Assembly (NCBI RefSeq): GCF_000497575.1
Contig: NZ_APJI01000009.1
Coordinates: forward strand, 1 to 58,677
DNA: 58,677 bases
DNA from: Afipia sp. OHSU_II-C1
Lineage (GTDB): Bacteria > Pseudomonadota > Alphaproteobacteria > Rhizobiales > Xanthobacteraceae
Direction of reading: 5' to 3'
This document shows positions 8,594 through 18,080 of the stretch, piece by piece. Position 1 is the first letter of the stretch. Every line of letters begins with the position of its first letter. A program made the translations under genes and the position numbers. The notes beneath the pieces are model-generated. The model was not told the DNA's origin. It searched no databases and saw nothing but the letters and a program-made list of their open reading frames with translations.

Positions 8594-9349
8594 ATGGCTT
8601 TTCGTGCTCTCCTTTATCGCCGACCGACCGAACCGCGCACGCTCGCGGTCAAAATTGGCTCATCGATCTACACGATTCAGCTCAGGCGTCATCGGCGCGC
8701 GCGCCGATACACGCTGCGCATTCATCCGAGCAGGCGCGAAGCCATTCTCACCATGCCTCCGCGGGGAAATCTGTATGAAGCCAAGGACTTCGCGCAACGT
8801 CACGGTGCCTGGATCGCTGCACGTCTCGGTGGTTTGCCGAAGGCCGCGCCGTTTTCGCCGGGCACTTCGGTACCTTTGCGTGGCGTTCCGCACCGGATTG
8901 TGCATCGTGCCGGTGTGCGTGGAACCGTGTGGCCGGAGACGCGTGACAGCGGCGACAAGATTCTGTGTGTCGCGGGTGATTCCGAATTCATTGATCGTCG
9001 CGTTCACGATTTTCTCAAGCGTGAAGCCCGTCGCGCGCTGACGGATGCTTCACATCGTTATGCCGAGGAACTCGGCGTCAAGGTGAAGCGGATTACGATC
9101 CGCGATCAGTCGAGCCGATGGGGGTCGTGTACCTCCGCGGGCGCGCTGTCGTTCTCATGGCGGCTGATTCTCGCGCCGCCTTATGTGCTGGATTATCTTG
9201 CGGCACATGAGGTTGCGCATCTCGTCGAGATGAACCACTCGCCGCGATTCTGGAAAGTTGTAGCCAAGATTTGTCCGGCGACCGAGCGCGCCAAGCGATG
9301 GCTCGATACCCACGGCAATGATCTTCATCGCTACGGGATTGAAGAATGA
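8594..9349 (+). CDS. YgjP-like zinc metalloprotease (M48/DUF45 family)
   Basis: The C-terminal domain has HEVAH with a second zinc-ligand region NHSPRFW, the pattern HExxH...NHSxxFW of the YgjP/WLM-type peptidases. SSRWGSCT upstream is the other family landmark. The N-terminal half contains VKIGSSIYTIQLRRHRRARRY-like sequence common to DUF45 proteins. The start is uncertain: I take ATG at 8594 (MAFRALLYRR); an in-frame ATG at 8510 would add 28 residues that look unlike the family, and neither has a strong ribosome site. The biological substrate is unknown. Confidence 0.82.
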   Translation: MAFRALLYRRPTEPRTLAVKIGSSIYTIQLRRHRRARRYTLRIHPSRREAILTMPPRGNLYEAKDFAQRHGAWIAARLGGLPKAAPFSPGTSVPLRGVPHRIVHRAGVRGTVWPETRDSGDKILCVAGDSEFIDRRVHDFLKREARRALTDASHRYAEELGVKVKRITIRDQSSRWGSCTSAGALSFSWRLILAPPYVLDYLAAHEVAHLVEMNHSPRFWKVVAKICPATERAKRWLDTHGNDLHRYGIEE

Positions 9350-9374
9350 CATCTGATTTTGAGAATGAGCGGTG

Positions 9375-9403
9375 AGTCTGATTCAGTAGAGTTGAATCAG
9401 ACT
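9375..9403. terminator. Stem-loop between convergent genes (bidirectional terminator candidate)
   Basis: AGTCTGATTCA (9375-9385) pairs perfectly with TGAATCAGACT (9393-9403) around a seven-base loop. It lies between the ends of the metalloprotease gene and the PBP1A gene. There is no long T tract, so it may be a terminator for both or a small dispersed palindrome. Confidence 0.5.
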
Positions 9404-9419
9404 TCAGTTGCGCCGCGCG

Positions 9420-11705
9420 TTAGCGCCGGCCACCGAAAACCCGATCGATCAGCCAGCCATCGAGCCCTGCGGCTGCTTCAGGACGCGCAGATGTCTGCGT
9501 GACCGGCGGACGAGACTGCTGCTGCGGCGGATAAGGCGCAGGTGCGTTCGGCGGCGGGAAGTCCTGATTGTTGGACGTCTGCGGATAAGGCTGCTGCGGA
9601 TAGGGCGCGCGCGAAGGCGCGCGTGAACTTCCGGGAAACAGATTAGAGAGGAAGCCGCCCGACGGCTGCATCGAGCCCGGCAACGGCGCAGGCGCGACGT
9701 TCTGGTGCGCGGCCTTCATAAAGCGGGTCCAGACCTCGACAGGCAAGCCACCGCCGGTGGCTTTCCTGGTCGGCGAGTTGTCGTCATTGCCGAGCCAGAT
9801 GCCGGTGACGAGATTGGCGGTATAGCCGATGAACCAGGCGTCACGGAAATCCTGGCTGGTGCCGGTCTTGCCTGCGGCCGACCAGCCCGGAATGTCCGCC
9901 TTCTTTGCGGTACCGGTGACCAGCGTCTCGTGCATCATGACGTTCATCATGCCCACCGCGTTGGCGTCGATCACGCGTGCCGGGGGATCGTTGCGGCGTG
10001 CGTACAGCACCTTGCCCTCGGGGGTACGAATCCGGTTCACCACATGAGGCGAGGCGGTAAATCCGCCATTGGCGAACGGTGCGTAAGCGCCCACCAGTTC
10101 GTTGAGGGAAACTTCCGACGTGCCGAGCGAGATGGTCGCGTTGGGCTCAAGCTTTGATGCGATACCGAGACGATGTGCGGTGCGCACCACATTGGCCGGG
10201 CCGACTTCGAGCCCGAGTCGGACCGCAACGGTGTTCAGTGACATCGACAGCGCCTGGGTCAGCGTCACCGGGCCGAAATACTCCCGGCTGTAGTTCTCCG
10301 GCCGCCAGCCTTTGACGTCGAGCGGCGCATCCTGGCGCACGGTGTCGGGCGTCATGCCCCCTTCGATGGCGGTGAGATAGACAAATGGCTTGAAGGCCGA
10401 GCCAGGCTGGCGTTTGGCGGTGACCGCGCGGTTGAACTGGCTTTCGGCATAGTTGCGGCCGCCGACCATGGCACGCACCGCGCCGCTCGGTGTCATCGCC
10501 ACCAGCGCGCCCTGCGTAACGTTGAATTTCACGCTCTTGGTGGCGAGTTCGTCGATGATCGCGGCTTCGGCGACGCTTTGCAGCTTCGGGTCGATCGAGG
10601 TTTCCACCACGATGTTCTGGTCGATCTGGCCCACCAGATCGTCGAGCACTTCGCCGATCCAGTCGGCGACATAGTTGATGGTCCCGGCGCCGACCGGCCT
10701 GACGGCATAGGACGGCTTCTCGATCGCGGCCTTGGCCTGCGCGTCGGTGATGAAGCTGACGTCGGCCATCGCGCTCAGCACGATCTGCGCGCGCTTCTCC
10801 GCGCCTTCCGGGTTGCGGTTCGGCGCAAGCCGCGACGGCGACTTGACGAGACCGGCAAGCATCGCAGCCTCGGAGAGCGAAACGTTCTTCGCGGATTTGC
10901 CGAAATACTTCTGTGCCGCCGCTTCGACACCGTAAGCGCCGGAGCCGAAATAGACCCGGTTGAGATAGAGCTCCAGAATTTCGTTCTTCGAGTACTTCCG
11001 CTCCAGCCAGAGCGCGAGTTCGACCTCCTGCAGCTTGCGCTGGAAGGTGCGTTCCTGGGTCAGGAACAGGTTCTTGGCGAGCTGCTGGCTCAGGGTCGAG
11101 CCGCCCTGCGACACGCCGCGATGCAGAAGGTTGGTGACGGCAGCGCGCATGATTCCAGTCGGATCGATACCGAAATGCGAATAGAAGCGGCGGTCTTCGA
11201 TGGCGATGAACGCCTTCGGCAGATAGGGCGGCAGATCCTTCAGCGACACATTGGCGCCCGGCATTTCGCCGCGCGTTGCAATGACGCTGCCGTCCATCCC
11301 GGTGATCTGGATGGTCGGTGGACGTTTGGGAATTTCCAGTGACTGGATCGCGGGCAGATGCGCGCCGACCCAGATGATGACGCCGGCACCGGCGATGATC
11401 GCCCACAGGCCGAGCACGGCGCCCCAATACACAAGACGGCCGAGGCCGGAGCGCGAACGGCCTCTCGCCTTCGACTTGTTTTCTTTGCGCTCGGCAGCGC
11501 GGGTCTTGCGAGGGCGCTCGCGAGGCATGTCATCTTCCTCGTCGTATTCGACGGGACGGCTTTTCGCCGCGCGGCGCTTCGGTGGGGCATTGTCGTCCAC
11601 ACCGCCGATACGATCTCGCGGATTGAGGCGGACGCCATCCAGCGACGCGGCGCCGTCGAATTTCGGCTCCTTGCGACCGCTGTTCTTTTTACGCCCCAGT
11701 GCCAT
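9420..11705 (-). CDS. Penicillin-binding protein 1A (bifunctional glycosyltransferase/transpeptidase)
   Basis: The cytoplasmic N-terminus is long, charged and basic (residues 1-90), followed by one membrane segment (about 91-115). The glycosyltransferase domain has catalytic Glu170 in EDRRFYSHFGID and QGGSTLSQQLAKN. The transpeptidase domain has SAFK (436-439, nucleophile Ser436), SLN (489-491) and KTGTS (613-617). The C-terminus from about 660 is rich in Pro, Gln and Ser. It polymerises and cross-links peptidoglycan at the inner membrane. The gene stands alone between a convergent and a same-strand neighbour. Confidence 0.93.
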   Translation of the reverse strand: MALGRKKNSGRKEPKFDGAASLDGVRLNPRDRIGGVDDNAPPKRRAAKSRPVEYDEEDDMPRERPRKTRAAERKENKSKARGRSRSGLGRLVYWGAVLGLWAIIAGAGVIIWVGAHLPAIQSLEIPKRPPTIQITGMDGSVIATRGEMPGANVSLKDLPPYLPKAFIAIEDRRFYSHFGIDPTGIMRAAVTNLLHRGVSQGGSTLSQQLAKNLFLTQERTFQRKLQEVELALWLERKYSKNEILELYLNRVYFGSGAYGVEAAAQKYFGKSAKNVSLSEAAMLAGLVKSPSRLAPNRNPEGAEKRAQIVLSAMADVSFITDAQAKAAIEKPSYAVRPVGAGTINYVADWIGEVLDDLVGQIDQNIVVETSIDPKLQSVAEAAIIDELATKSVKFNVTQGALVAMTPSGAVRAMVGGRNYAESQFNRAVTAKRQPGSAFKPFVYLTAIEGGMTPDTVRQDAPLDVKGWRPENYSREYFGPVTLTQALSMSLNTVAVRLGLEVGPANVVRTAHRLGIASKLEPNATISLGTSEVSLNELVGAYAPFANGGFTASPHVVNRIRTPEGKVLYARRNDPPARVIDANAVGMMNVMMHETLVTGTAKKADIPGWSAAGKTGTSQDFRDAWFIGYTANLVTGIWLGNDDNSPTRKATGGGLPVEVWTRFMKAAHQNVAPAPLPGSMQPSGGFLSNLFPGSSRAPSRAPYPQQPYPQTSNNQDFPPPNAPAPYPPQQQSRPPVTQTSARPEAAAGLDGWLIDRVFGGRR

Positions 11706-11818
11706 CCAAATCCGTGTCGCAATGCTGATGATGCAAGGCGTGCAGGCTAGCGATGGCGGTTTAAAGGCGCGTTACGCAAAGGTTAACGAGCGTTTAGAGG
11801 TTCCGCTTCCCGGCAAGG

Positions 11819-12400
11819 TTACGCAGGTCGAAACAGAACTTGAACAAGCTGTGCAGCCGTCTGCTTCAACCGTTTCCGGTTGTGATGGACACGTTCCATG
11901 ACGGCCAGTCCACGGGTGAACGTGACGATCAGGTCCGCCGCGGCGTCGGGTGCAACAGTAAGTTCTGCTTTTGCGTCGGCATGCGAGAGGGCCGCGGTGA
12001 GCAGCGCTGTCAGGTCGCCGATCAGTCGTTTGACGCGCGCCTCGATGGCGGGCCCGGCGGTATCGAGATCAAGGGCGGTTTTTGTTGTGAGGCATCCTCG
12101 CGGCGGGGAGCCGCTGGTCATGTTGGCGATCGCGGTTTCGAAGAACGCATTCAGAGCAGTTCGCGCGTCGGAGGCGGAAAGGGCCTGCTCGGCAGATTCG
12201 AGGAAACGCTGTGTGTATCGGTCGAATGCCAGCAGGAACAACTGCTCCTTGTCGCCATAGGCGTTGTAGAGGCTGCCGCGCTGGATTCCGGTCGCCTCCG
12301 CAAGGTCGATCATCGACGTGCCGGTAAATCCCTTGCGCCAAAAGACCTCCAGCGCGCCGGCCAGCATCTCGTCTTCGTCGAATTGTCGCGTTCCGACCAT
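11819..12400 (-). CDS. TetR family transcriptional repressor
   Basis: The N-terminal helix-turn-helix (residues about 10-56) contains GFTGTSMIDLAEATGIQRGSL and NAYGDKEQLF, as in AcrR/YxaF-type regulators. The C-terminal domain has RGCLTTKTALD, which suggests the TetR_C_16/YxaF-like subgroup. The gene is divergent from a DUF1330 gene, and the space between them contains a near-perfect 13-4-13 palindrome, a likely operator for both. The ligand is unknown; related regulators respond to small hydrophobic or electrophilic compounds. Confidence 0.9.
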   Translation of the reverse strand: MVGTRQFDEDEMLAGALEVFWRKGFTGTSMIDLAEATGIQRGSLYNAYGDKEQLFLLAFDRYTQRFLESAEQALSASDARTALNAFFETAIANMTSGSPPRGCLTTKTALDLDTAGPAIEARVKRLIGDLTALLTAALSHADAKAELTVAPDAAADLIVTFTRGLAVMERVHHNRKRLKQTAAQLVQVLFRPA

Positions 12401-12413
12401 GCAACAGCACTAG

Positions 12414-12443
12414 GTCATCATTGACACCGATGTCAAGAATGAC
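12414..12443. promoter_or_regulatory. Probable TetR operator and overlapping promoter
   Basis: GTCATCATTGACA (12414-12426) and TGTCAAGAATGAC (12431-12443) are inverted copies matching at 11 of 13 positions around a CCGA spacer; the inner TTGACA/TGTCAA is perfect. It is centred between the tetR-type gene and the DUF1330 gene. TTGACA (12421-12426) followed after 17 bases by TTAGCT could be the rightward promoter, so binding would block it. Confidence 0.7.
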
Positions 12444-12481
12444 TTAGCTGAAGAAAATCAAAGATTCGTGGGAGAAGAAAA

Positions 12482-12910
12482 ATGACCGGCCATATCGATC
12501 CGACCAAGGAAGTCTTCGCGGCGTTCCGCGACAACAATCGTCCCGGTCCCATCCACATGCTGAACCTTGTGCGGCTGCACGCGCAGGCGAAGTATCCCGA
12601 TGGCCGCAAGGCCACCGGCGCGGAAGCCTATGCCAGTTACGGCCGCGAAAGCGGACCGGTGTTCACGCGGCTCGGTGGCCGGATCGTCTGGCAGGGTAAG
12701 TTTGAACTGATGCTGATCGGTCCGTCAGAAGAACGCTGGGATCATTGCTTCATCGCCGAGTATCCGAGTGTTGCCGCGTTCGTGGAAATGATCCGCGACC
12801 CGGCATACCGCGAAGCGGTCAAGCACCGGCAGGCTGCGGTCGAGGACTCGCGGCTCATCCGCACCGCACCGATGCAGGTCGGCACAACGTTCGGCGAAAT
12901 TCCCGGCTAG
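12482..12910 (+). CDS. DUF1330 family protein
   Basis: The 142-residue product has the ferredoxin-like DUF1330 pattern (PIHMLNLVRL, then YGRESGPVFTRLGGRIVWQG and an EYPSVAAFVEM strand-helix unit). Members are small, mostly uncharacterised proteins related to dimeric alpha/beta-barrel enzymes. GGGAGAAG lies just before the ATG. Its position opposite a TetR gene with a shared palindrome suggests it is the repressor's target. Its stop overlaps that of the convergent DUF1304 gene in CTAG. A second, shorter DUF1330 protein is encoded near 32.1 kb. Confidence 0.82.
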   Translation: MTGHIDPTKEVFAAFRDNNRPGPIHMLNLVRLHAQAKYPDGRKATGAEAYASYGRESGPVFTRLGGRIVWQGKFELMLIGPSEERWDHCFIAEYPSVAAFVEMIRDPAYREAVKHRQAAVEDSRLIRTAPMQVGTTFGEIPG

Positions 12911-13272
12911 CGGGCCAGCCAGAGCAGGATCAATGCAACGGCGGCGGGAAGCGCTTGCACGATGATGATCTTCTTGCTGACCGAGTAGCCGCCATAGAGC
13001 CCCGCGACGATCACGCACAGCAGGAAGAACACCTTGATCTGGAAGCCGAAAGCCAGGCTCGGATGGAGCAGGCCCCAGATCAGGCCCGCAGCAAGGAAAC
13101 CATTATAGAGTCCCTGATTGGCTGCAAGCACCGCGGAAGCCTGCGCCTTTTCGATGGTGTTGCCGAATGTCGCGAGGCCTTTCGGCTTGGTCCAGAGAAA
13201 CATCTCCAGCACCAGGAAATAGATGTGCAGCGCCGCGACCAGCGCGACGAGACCGTTGGCAATCAAATTCAT
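12907..13272 (-). CDS. DUF1304 family membrane protein
   Basis: The product has 121 residues with four hydrophobic segments. It begins with ANGLVALVAALHIYFLVLEM and contains FLWTKPKG and NQGLYNGFLAAGL, all typical of DUF1304. It is an inner-membrane protein of unknown function. GGGGGAA precedes the ATG. It is convergent with the DUF1330 gene and divergent from the alkyltransferase gene, so it is probably transcribed alone. Confidence 0.85.
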   Translation of the reverse strand: MNLIANGLVALVAALHIYFLVLEMFLWTKPKGLATFGNTIEKAQASAVLAANQGLYNGFLAAGLIWGLLHPSLAFGFQIKVFFLLCVIVAGLYGGYSVSKKIIIVQALPAAVALILLWLAR

Positions 13273-13409
13273 GGCAATTCCCCCTGTAGGGAAGGGAAGC
13301 TAGCAGCAAGCGCGCCGATTGCCGAGGCCCTGATGTTGTCGGAAAACGGAAAGACTTCCCGTGTCATCACGGCCAGGATGGCCGAAACTCGTGATGACGG
13401 ATATCGGAC

Positions 13410-13949
13410 ATGACTGCAAAACAATCTCACCGATTTCAGATCGGCCGGCTCGAAACACCGATCGGCACCGCCTTGCTCGTCACCGACGATCAGGGTTTCC
13501 TGCGCGCGCTCGACTGGAGCGATTACGAGACACGGCTGCATCGGCTGCTGCGGCGGCATTACGGCGACTATGTTCTGGAAAAGGCGCAGGCTCCCGCGAA
13601 CATCACTGCTGCCTTGACCCGTTACTTTGCGGGGGATCTCGGCGAACTGAAAACCATCAAATGGCGGACCAACGGCACGCCGTTCCAGCGCAAGGTGTGG
13701 GCTGAACTTCAGAAAATTCGCGCGGGCAAGACCTCGAGCTACGGTGCGTTCGCGGCGCGCCTGAATGTGCCCAATGCGGCGCGCGCGGTCGGTCTCGCCA
13801 ACGGTTCGAATCCGGTCAGCGTCGTTGTGCCGTGCCATCGGCTGATCGGCGCGGATGGTTCGCTGACCGGCTATGGCGGCGGGCTCGCGCGCAAGGAATG
13901 GCTGCTCGCGCATGAAGGCGCGGCGCTCCGCAAACGGGCGCGCATTTAG
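13410..13949 (+). CDS. ogt: Methylated-DNA--protein-cysteine methyltransferase
   Basis: The C-terminal DNA-binding and active-site domain contains VVVPCHRLIGADGSLTGYGGG, where the cysteine of PCHR accepts the alkyl group from O6-alkylguanine. The upstream TPFQRKVWAELQKI is the recognition-helix region. The N-terminal domain is of Ogt/Ada-C type. It is a single-turnover repair protein. It is convergent with glnD, and the two stop codons overlap. Confidence 0.92.
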   Translation: MTAKQSHRFQIGRLETPIGTALLVTDDQGFLRALDWSDYETRLHRLLRRHYGDYVLEKAQAPANITAALTRYFAGDLGELKTIKWRTNGTPFQRKVWAELQKIRAGKTSSYGAFAARLNVPNAARAVGLANGSNPVSVVVPCHRLIGADGSLTGYGGGLARKEWLLAHEGAALRKRARI

Positions 13950-16741
13950 GCCGCCGGTTTTTCCGCCGCGTCGCCGTTGGCGAGCAGATGGATCAGCGCC
14001 CGTTTGATCGCGGCCTGTCGCGTGGGCGCGGTAATCTGCGCGCCTAGCAGGTCCGTGACATAGAACACGTCGCGGGCACGCTCGCCGAAGGTGGCGACGT
14101 GGGCCGATGCGATGTTGAGGTTCAGCTTCGAAATCGCGGTGGTGAGCTGGAACAGCAGACCCGGACGATCGAGGCCGGACACCTCGATCACGGTGTAGCG
14201 ATCGGACCACTGATTGTTGATGCTGACTTCCGGCTCGACGCTGAACGGCTTGAGCCGCGTCTTGGACGCCGTCCGGCGCGCCATCATGTCGGGCAACCGC
14301 AGTTTGCCTTCCAGCACCTGTTCGATGGTATCGCCGATGCGGGTTGCGCGCCGGCCCTCGTCGTCATCGCGGTCATATTCGCGGGTAATTGCGATGGTAT
14401 CGAGCGCGATGCCGTCGGTGGTGGTGTAGATCTGGGCGTCGACGATGTTGGCGCCGGCGGAGGCACAGGCGCCCGCGATGATCGACAGCAGCCAGGGATG
14501 ATCGGGCGCCATGATCGTCAGTTCGGTGACGCCGCGTCCCTCATCGAAGCCGACATTGACCGCCAGCTTGTGACCGCCGGCCTCGCTGGCCTTGACGAAG
14601 CGCGCGTGGCGAATCTTGCGCGGCAGTTCCACCTTCAGCCAGTAAGCAGGATAGTGCCGTGAGATATAGGCCTCGAGTTCGGCGGTAGGCCACTCGGTGA
14701 AGGTTGCACGGAATTCCGCCTGCGCCGCGTCGATGCGCTGGGCCCGATTGACCTCGGAGAAGCCGCCGGTCAGCACCGGTTCGGTTTCATAATACAGCGT
14801 GCGGATCAGCTGCGCTTTCCAGCCGTTCCAGACGCCCGGGCCGACGCCGCGAATGTCGGCCGTGGTCAGGATGGTCAGCAGCTTCATCTGCTCGACTGAT
14901 TGAACGACCGCTGCGAAGTTCTCGATGGTCTTGCGGTCCGACAGGTCGCGCGATTGCGCCACCGTGGACATGGTGAGGTGTTCCTCGATCAGCCACGCGA
15001 TGAGCTCGGTGTCGGCTGCATTGAATCCAAAGCGCGGGCAAAGCCGCCGTGCGACCTTGGCGCCCGCGATGGAGTGATCCTCGGGACGGCCTTTGGCGAT
15101 GTCGTGCAGGAACACTGCCATGTAGATCACGGCGCGATGCTCGGGATGGATTTTCCGCATCAGGTCGCTGGCGACCACGAATTCGTCGTTCCCGCCGCGC
15201 TCGATGTCCTGAAGGATACCGATACAGCGCAGCAAATGCTCATCGACCGTATAGTGATGATACATGTTGAACTGCATCATCGACACGATCCGCCCGAACG
15301 CGCGAATGAAGCGGCCAAGCACGCCGGCCTCGTTCATCCGCCGCAGCACCGTTTCCGCGTCGTTCGACGTCAGGATTTCCATGAACAGTTTGTTGGCTTC
15401 GGGATTCTCGCGGAGCTTCGGCGTGACCAGGCCGAGCGAGCGCGTCGCCGCGCGCATGGCGTCGGGATGGAAAGCGAGATTGTTCTTCTGCGCGAGCCGG
15501 AAAATGCGGATCAGGTTGACCGGGTCCGCCTTGAACACGTCGGGCGCGGCAAGGTTGATGCGGTTGTTGTCGATGACGAAATCTTCGCCGCCGGGGACGC
15601 GGCCGCGTTTGCGGCCCGGCCGGAGCCTTGCCATCATCCGGCTCAGCACCGGCGCGGGCTTGGCCTCCTGATCTTCCAGCTTGGCGCACAGGATCGCGGT
15701 GAGATCGCCGACTTCCTTTGCGATCAGGAAGTAGTGCTTCATGAAGCGCTCGACGTCCTGCATGCCGGGATGCGAGGTGTAGCCAAGCCGCTGCGCGATC
15801 TCGCGCTGCATCTCGAACGACAGCCGCTCCTCGGGACGGCCGGTGAAGAAGTGCATGTTGCACCGGACCGACCACAGGAAGTCCTCGCAGCGGCGGAACG
15901 TACGGTATTCCTGCGGGTCGAACACGCCACGCTGCACAAGATCCTCGGTCTCGCGAACGCGGTAGACGTATTTGGCAATCCAGAACAGCGTGTGCAGATC
16001 GCGAAGGCCGCCCTTGCCGTCCTTGACGTTGGGCTCGACCAGATAGCGTGACTGGCCTGCGCGCCGGTGCCGCTCTTCGCGTTCTGCGAGTTTCGCGGCG
16101 ACGAATTCAGTCGCGGTCCCTTGCACGACCTCCTTGTCGAAGCGGGTGACCAGCTCCTCGTAAAGTGCGGTGTCGCCAGTGAGGAATCTGGTTTCCAGCA
16201 CCGAGGTGCGGATCGTCATGTCGGCGCGTGCCTGCCGGATCGATTCATCGATGGAGCGGGTGGCGTGACCGACCTTCAGTCCCATGTCCCACAGGCAATA
16301 GAGGATCGCTTCGGCGACCTGCTCGCCCCAGGCGGTCTGCTTGTAGGGAAGGATGAACAGGAGATCGATGTCGGACTCGGGCGCCATCAGGCCGCGGCCA
16401 TAACCACCGGTGGCGATCACCGCCATGCGTTCGGAATCCGAAGGGGTCGGTGAGTGATAGAGGTGACGGGTCGCCGCGTTGAACAGGATGCGGATGATCT
16501 CGTCCTGCACGAAGCAAAGCCGCTCGGCGCATCGCCGCCCGTGCCGGTCCTTGAGCAGTTCTGCCTGCGCAACGGCGCGGGCCTTCGCAAGTTCACCCTT
16601 CAGTAACTGCGTAATGGCCGCCCGGAGCAGGTCGTCCTTTCCTGCGTGTTTGTCCGCGAGCGCATCGATCTCGCCCGCGACGCGCGCGGTGTCGAACATC
16701 ACTTCGTCTGGCTGAGGAGGCTTCGGCGTCACGCTGTCCAT
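13946..16741 (-). CDS. glnD: Bifunctional [protein-PII] uridylyltransferase/uridylyl-removing enzyme GlnD
   Basis: The nucleotidyltransferase domain shows GGYGRGLMAPESDIDLLF with the catalytic aspartates. The HD domain shows HDIAKGRPEDHS for uridylyl removal. Two C-terminal ACT domains (around VELTIMAPDHPWLL and VIEVSGLDRPGLLFQL) sense glutamine. It reports nitrogen status by modifying PII. I chose ATG at 16741 (MDSVTPKPPQ), giving 931 residues, the family's usual length; a TTG 17 codons upstream is also in frame. Neither has a strong ribosome site. The C-terminus overlaps the ogt stop. Confidence 0.92.
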   Translation of the reverse strand: MDSVTPKPPQPDEVMFDTARVAGEIDALADKHAGKDDLLRAAITQLLKGELAKARAVAQAELLKDRHGRRCAERLCFVQDEIIRILFNAATRHLYHSPTPSDSERMAVIATGGYGRGLMAPESDIDLLFILPYKQTAWGEQVAEAILYCLWDMGLKVGHATRSIDESIRQARADMTIRTSVLETRFLTGDTALYEELVTRFDKEVVQGTATEFVAAKLAEREERHRRAGQSRYLVEPNVKDGKGGLRDLHTLFWIAKYVYRVRETEDLVQRGVFDPQEYRTFRRCEDFLWSVRCNMHFFTGRPEERLSFEMQREIAQRLGYTSHPGMQDVERFMKHYFLIAKEVGDLTAILCAKLEDQEAKPAPVLSRMMARLRPGRKRGRVPGGEDFVIDNNRINLAAPDVFKADPVNLIRIFRLAQKNNLAFHPDAMRAATRSLGLVTPKLRENPEANKLFMEILTSNDAETVLRRMNEAGVLGRFIRAFGRIVSMMQFNMYHHYTVDEHLLRCIGILQDIERGGNDEFVVASDLMRKIHPEHRAVIYMAVFLHDIAKGRPEDHSIAGAKVARRLCPRFGFNAADTELIAWLIEEHLTMSTVAQSRDLSDRKTIENFAAVVQSVEQMKLLTILTTADIRGVGPGVWNGWKAQLIRTLYYETEPVLTGGFSEVNRAQRIDAAQAEFRATFTEWPTAELEAYISRHYPAYWLKVELPRKIRHARFVKASEAGGHKLAVNVGFDEGRGVTELTIMAPDHPWLLSIIAGACASAGANIVDAQIYTTTDGIALDTIAITREYDRDDDEGRRATRIGDTIEQVLEGKLRLPDMMARRTASKTRLKPFSVEPEVSINNQWSDRYTVIEVSGLDRPGLLFQLTTAISKLNLNIASAHVATFGERARDVFYVTDLLGAQITAPTRQAAIKRALIHLLANGDAAEKPAA

Positions 16742-17005
16742 TCCATTCGGATAACGGACCGCGGCAACGGTGTCATCAGCGGATTGCGGCAAGAGGAGCC
16801 GTCCGTTCTGATTTCCGTTCCGCTGGTGAAAGGCGGTTCTCCCGCAGCGTGCATTTGCGGTGTGATTTTCTCGTTGACGATTGAGAATAACTCATTGAAA
16901 AACATAGTAATTTTCGCGTATCGAGTGGTGGTGAATGTTCGCCGGATGCTCGAGGTCGCACCAATTCAACCGCATTCCGATCCCAATCACCAGATGGAGA
17001 CCTCG

Positions 17006-17980
17006 ATGTTCCGACCAACCCGACGCGCTGTTGCCGCCCTGATTGCAGGCACCGTATTCGCTCCTGGCGCGGCCTTCGCTGCCGACGCGCCGAAGCAGAT
17101 TGCGATCGACTGGGCGACCTACAATCCGGTTTCGATCATCCTGAAAGAGAAGGGCCTGCTCGAAAAGGAATTCGAGAAGGACGGCATCAAGATTGTCTGG
17201 GTGCAATCGGCGGGCTCGAACAAGGCGCTCGAATTCCTCAACGCCGGATCGATCGATTTCGGCTCGACGGCAGGCTCGGCCGCCTTGGTCGCAAAGATCA
17301 ACGGCAATCCGATCAAGTCGGTCTATGTCTATTCGCGTCCCGAATGGACCGCGCTGGTGACCGGAAAGGATTCCAAGATCGCGAAGGTCGCCGATCTGAA
17401 AGGCAAGCGCGTTGCGGTGACCCGCGGCACCGATCCGCACATTTTCCTTATCCGCGCGCTGCTTGATGCGGGCCTCACCGACAAGGATATCACCCCGGTT
17501 CTGTTGCAGCATGCCGATGGCAAGGCCGCGCTGATCCGCGGCGATGTCGATGCCTGGGCGGGGCTCGATCCGATGATGGCGCAGGCCGAGATCGAGGACG
17601 GCGCAAGGCTGTTCTTCCGCAAGCCCGAAGCCAACACCTGGGGCATCCTCAACGTCCGCGAGCAGTTCCTGAAGGACAATCCGAAGATCGTGCAGCGCGT
17701 ACTCGCGGTCTATGAGGAAGCGCGCAAGTATTCGCTCGCCAACTACGATGAATTGAAGAAGGGTTTCATCGCCGTGACCAAGCTGCCGGAGACTGTGGTC
17801 GACAAGCAGCTCAAGGAGCGTACAGAACTGACACACAATCGCATCGGCGCGCCGCAGCGCGAATCGATTTTGGCCGCTGGCCTTGCACTTCAGCAGGCCG
17901 GCGTGATTCAGCCGGGTGTGGACGTAAGGGCGACGGTGGACGCGCTGATCGACGATCAGGTGCCGCTGCCTACGAACTGA
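17006..17980 (+). CDS. Sulfonate-type ABC transporter, periplasmic binding protein (SsuA-like)
   Basis: A signal peptide with basic start, hydrophobic core and AFA-AD cleavage region spans residues 1-25. The mature part is an SsuA/TauA/ThiY-type binding protein (VWVQSAGSNKALEFLNAGSIDFGSTAG, then KGKRVAVTRGTDPH). GGAG six bases before ATG 17006 selects this start; an upstream ATG at 16994 is in frame without a site. The 210-base region before it is AT-rich and contains TGAG-AATAA-CTCA, a possible regulator site. It feeds the permease and ATPase encoded directly downstream. Confidence 0.86.
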   Translation: MFRPTRRAVAALIAGTVFAPGAAFAADAPKQIAIDWATYNPVSIILKEKGLLEKEFEKDGIKIVWVQSAGSNKALEFLNAGSIDFGSTAGSAALVAKINGNPIKSVYVYSRPEWTALVTGKDSKIAKVADLKGKRVAVTRGTDPHIFLIRALLDAGLTDKDITPVLLQHADGKAALIRGDVDAWAGLDPMMAQAEIEDGARLFFRKPEANTWGILNVREQFLKDNPKIVQRVLAVYEEARKYSLANYDELKKGFIAVTKLPETVVDKQLKERTELTHNRIGAPQRESILAAGLALQQAGVIQPGVDVRATVDALIDDQVPLPTN

Positions 17981-18080
17981 CGATATGCCGCAGGCGGCAC
18001 GTCTCAAGGCCGCATGCCGCAAGCTTGCAGGCCTTCGCTCTGAGCACCCTTGCAATCGTTTGCGATAAGCAGTCTTTGCT

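Noticed and set aside
14900..16051. Plus-strand frame of about 380 codons inside glnD
   Set aside because: It is antisense to the conserved nucleotidyltransferase and HD domains and has the His/Arg/Asp-rich look of a shadow frame.
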